Assembly (NCBI GenBank): GCA_910588655.1
Contig: CAJUPJ010000080.1
Span: forward strand, 1 to 5,609
Origin: an uncultured Lachnospiraceae bacterium
Lineage (GTDB): Bacteria > Bacillota > Clostridia > Lachnospirales > Lachnospiraceae
DNA length: 5,609 nt
Direction: 5' to 3'
The position numbers were made by a program, and so were the translations under genes. The notes beneath the pieces were generated by a model, which saw only the letters and a program-made list of their open reading frames with translations, had not been told where the DNA came from and did not search any database. Below are positions 5,223-5,609 of the stretch, piece after piece (position 1 is the stretch's first letter; each line of letters starts with the position of its first letter).

Positions 5223-5447
5223 CTAGTGGTCTGAAGGGCTTTTATATTCCAAAATATTGTATCCCTCAAAAAATTCCCCAATAGGATTGTCTATATAAAT
5301 ACCAGATATTTTTTTGATAACCAGTAAATCTGTTTCAAGCGGCTTTTCTGATAAATTAAATTCATTTATAAATTGTAATGCCGGGTTACCTCTGAGCTCT
5401 AAACGCATAGCAGCGCAAAAGGCTGGATGCCATTGTACTTTAACCAT
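5223..5447 (-). CDS. N-terminal fragment of the Rpn-like nuclease, catalytic motif end
   Basis: This 74-residue piece is the part that would be translated in the absence of suppression. It begins at ATG 5447, with AGGAGGA (minus strand; plus 5451-5457) three bases upstream, a rather close spacing, and lies behind a good sigma-A promoter. It contains the D...ExK residues (Asp40, Glu67, Lys69) but ends five residues after the Lys, before the helices that complete the PD-(D/E)XK fold. It is therefore unlikely to be an active nuclease by itself. Confidence 0.6.
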   Translation of the reverse strand: MVKVQWHPAFCAAMRLELRGNPALQFINEFNLSEKPLETDLLVIKKISGIYIDNPIGEFFEGYNILEYKSPSDH

Positions 5448-5491
5448 AAATCCTCCTAATAAAATTCTGGTTTTTTATAAAACAGTAAAAG

Positions 5492-5508
5492 AACCATCCC
5501 ATCTGGTT
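5492..5508. repeat. Short inverted repeat at the expected start of the Rpn transcript
   Basis: AACCA (5492-5496) and TGGTT (5504-5508) flank a seven-base spacer. The repeat abuts the -10 box and covers the likely transcription start, a position where a repressor operator or a 5' RNA hairpin could act. With only five paired bases this may be chance. Confidence 0.25.
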
Positions 5509-5537
5509 ATTATATACAATTTTAGTAACAATATCAA
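5509..5537 (-). promoter_or_regulatory. Sigma-A promoter of the Rpn-like nuclease gene
   Basis: On the minus strand TTGATA (plus 5532-5537) and a perfect TATAAT (plus 5509-5514) are separated by exactly 17 bases, the best promoter in the window. The leader to ATG 5447 is about 55 bases. Confidence 0.7.
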
Positions 5538-5590
5538 GAATAAACCCACGGCTGTCAGGATAACCGCATAAAAAGTTATTACCAATAAAA

Positions 5591-5604
5591 AGGTTTTATA
5601 ACCT
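5591..5604. repeat. Short inverted repeat flanked by A and T runs at the window end
   Basis: AGGTT (5591-5595) and AACCT (5600-5604) form a five-base-pair stem with a TTAT loop. It is preceded by an A run and followed by GTTTT, where the window ends. It may be a weak terminator of a neighbouring gene outside the window. Confidence 0.3.
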
Positions 5605-5609
5605 GTTTT

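Larger units (their letters stand above)
4617..5447 (-). pseudogene. PD-(D/E)XK nuclease, Rpn/transposase-type, interrupted by an in-frame TAG
   Basis: This frame encodes one family member of about 276 codons split by an amber codon at 5225-5223. Related proteins (Rpn family recombination-promoting nucleases/putative transposases, numerous in Lachnospiraceae) run about 280-300 residues and read through this point. The conserved N-terminus (KVQWHPAF, LSEKPLETDLLVIKK, NPIGEFF, NILEYKSP) carries the nuclease motif Asp40 ... Glu67-Tyr-Lys69. After TAG the same frame continues without shift as FNKYAIYKALAYAFYY, matching the family segment with 'FYK..AYA', then HDGIYTIMG, VVTEELQ, and the typical C-terminus AKEMLLHGDDNEYIRHITHLTDNEIDALKKEL-like helix pair. 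The amber aligns with a position that is often Leu, so TTG to TAG is the simplest explanation. A nonsense mutation is most likely; suppression, or two fragments acting together, cannot be excluded. Confidence 0.8.

Overview
The window is AT-rich, with strong AGGAGG-type ribosome binding sites and a spore-coat cotJ locus. Together with the gene families present this points to an endospore-forming Firmicute of class Clostridia, most likely a Lachnospiraceae-type gut bacterium. That placement is inferred from gene families and sequence style; no taxonomic marker gene is present.

Layout, left to right. (1) 82-1244 (+): a translationally coupled pair of ABC-transporter genes, a short YtrB-like ATPase and a small four-helix membrane partner, ending in a hairpin shared with the next gene. 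(2) 1261-1566 (-): a small acidic DUF1292 protein, convergent with the ABC pair, with its own candidate promoter. (3) 1643-3387 (+): a spore-coat region. It holds a cotJB-like frame without a recognisable start codon, an intact cotJC (manganese-catalase family) overlapping cotJB by one base, and 48 bases later a membrane-anchored protein with two DUF305 units. The usual first gene, cotJA, is not visible. (4) 3515-4435 (-): a DHH/DHHA1 phosphoesterase with its own extended -10 promoter, separated from the DUF305 gene by a long imperfect hairpin. (5) 4617-5447 (-): a PD-(D/E)XK (Rpn/transposase-type) nuclease gene interrupted by one in-frame TAG just after its catalytic E-x-K motif, with a good promoter upstream and a hairpin terminator downstream.

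The genes do not form one pathway. The ABC pair is probably the distal part of a GntR-type regulated operon that starts left of the window. The cotJ genes belong to spore-envelope assembly. The DUF305 gene may be co-transcribed with them, since no terminator or clear promoter separates them. The DHH and Rpn genes are separate transcription units.

I found no clearly new multi-gene system. The observations most worth checking are signs of decay or divergence in known families: the headless cotJB and absent cotJA, the amber-interrupted Rpn nuclease, the ABC ATPase with Asn in place of the H-loop His, and the DUF305 protein whose first repeat has lost its His-His pair.
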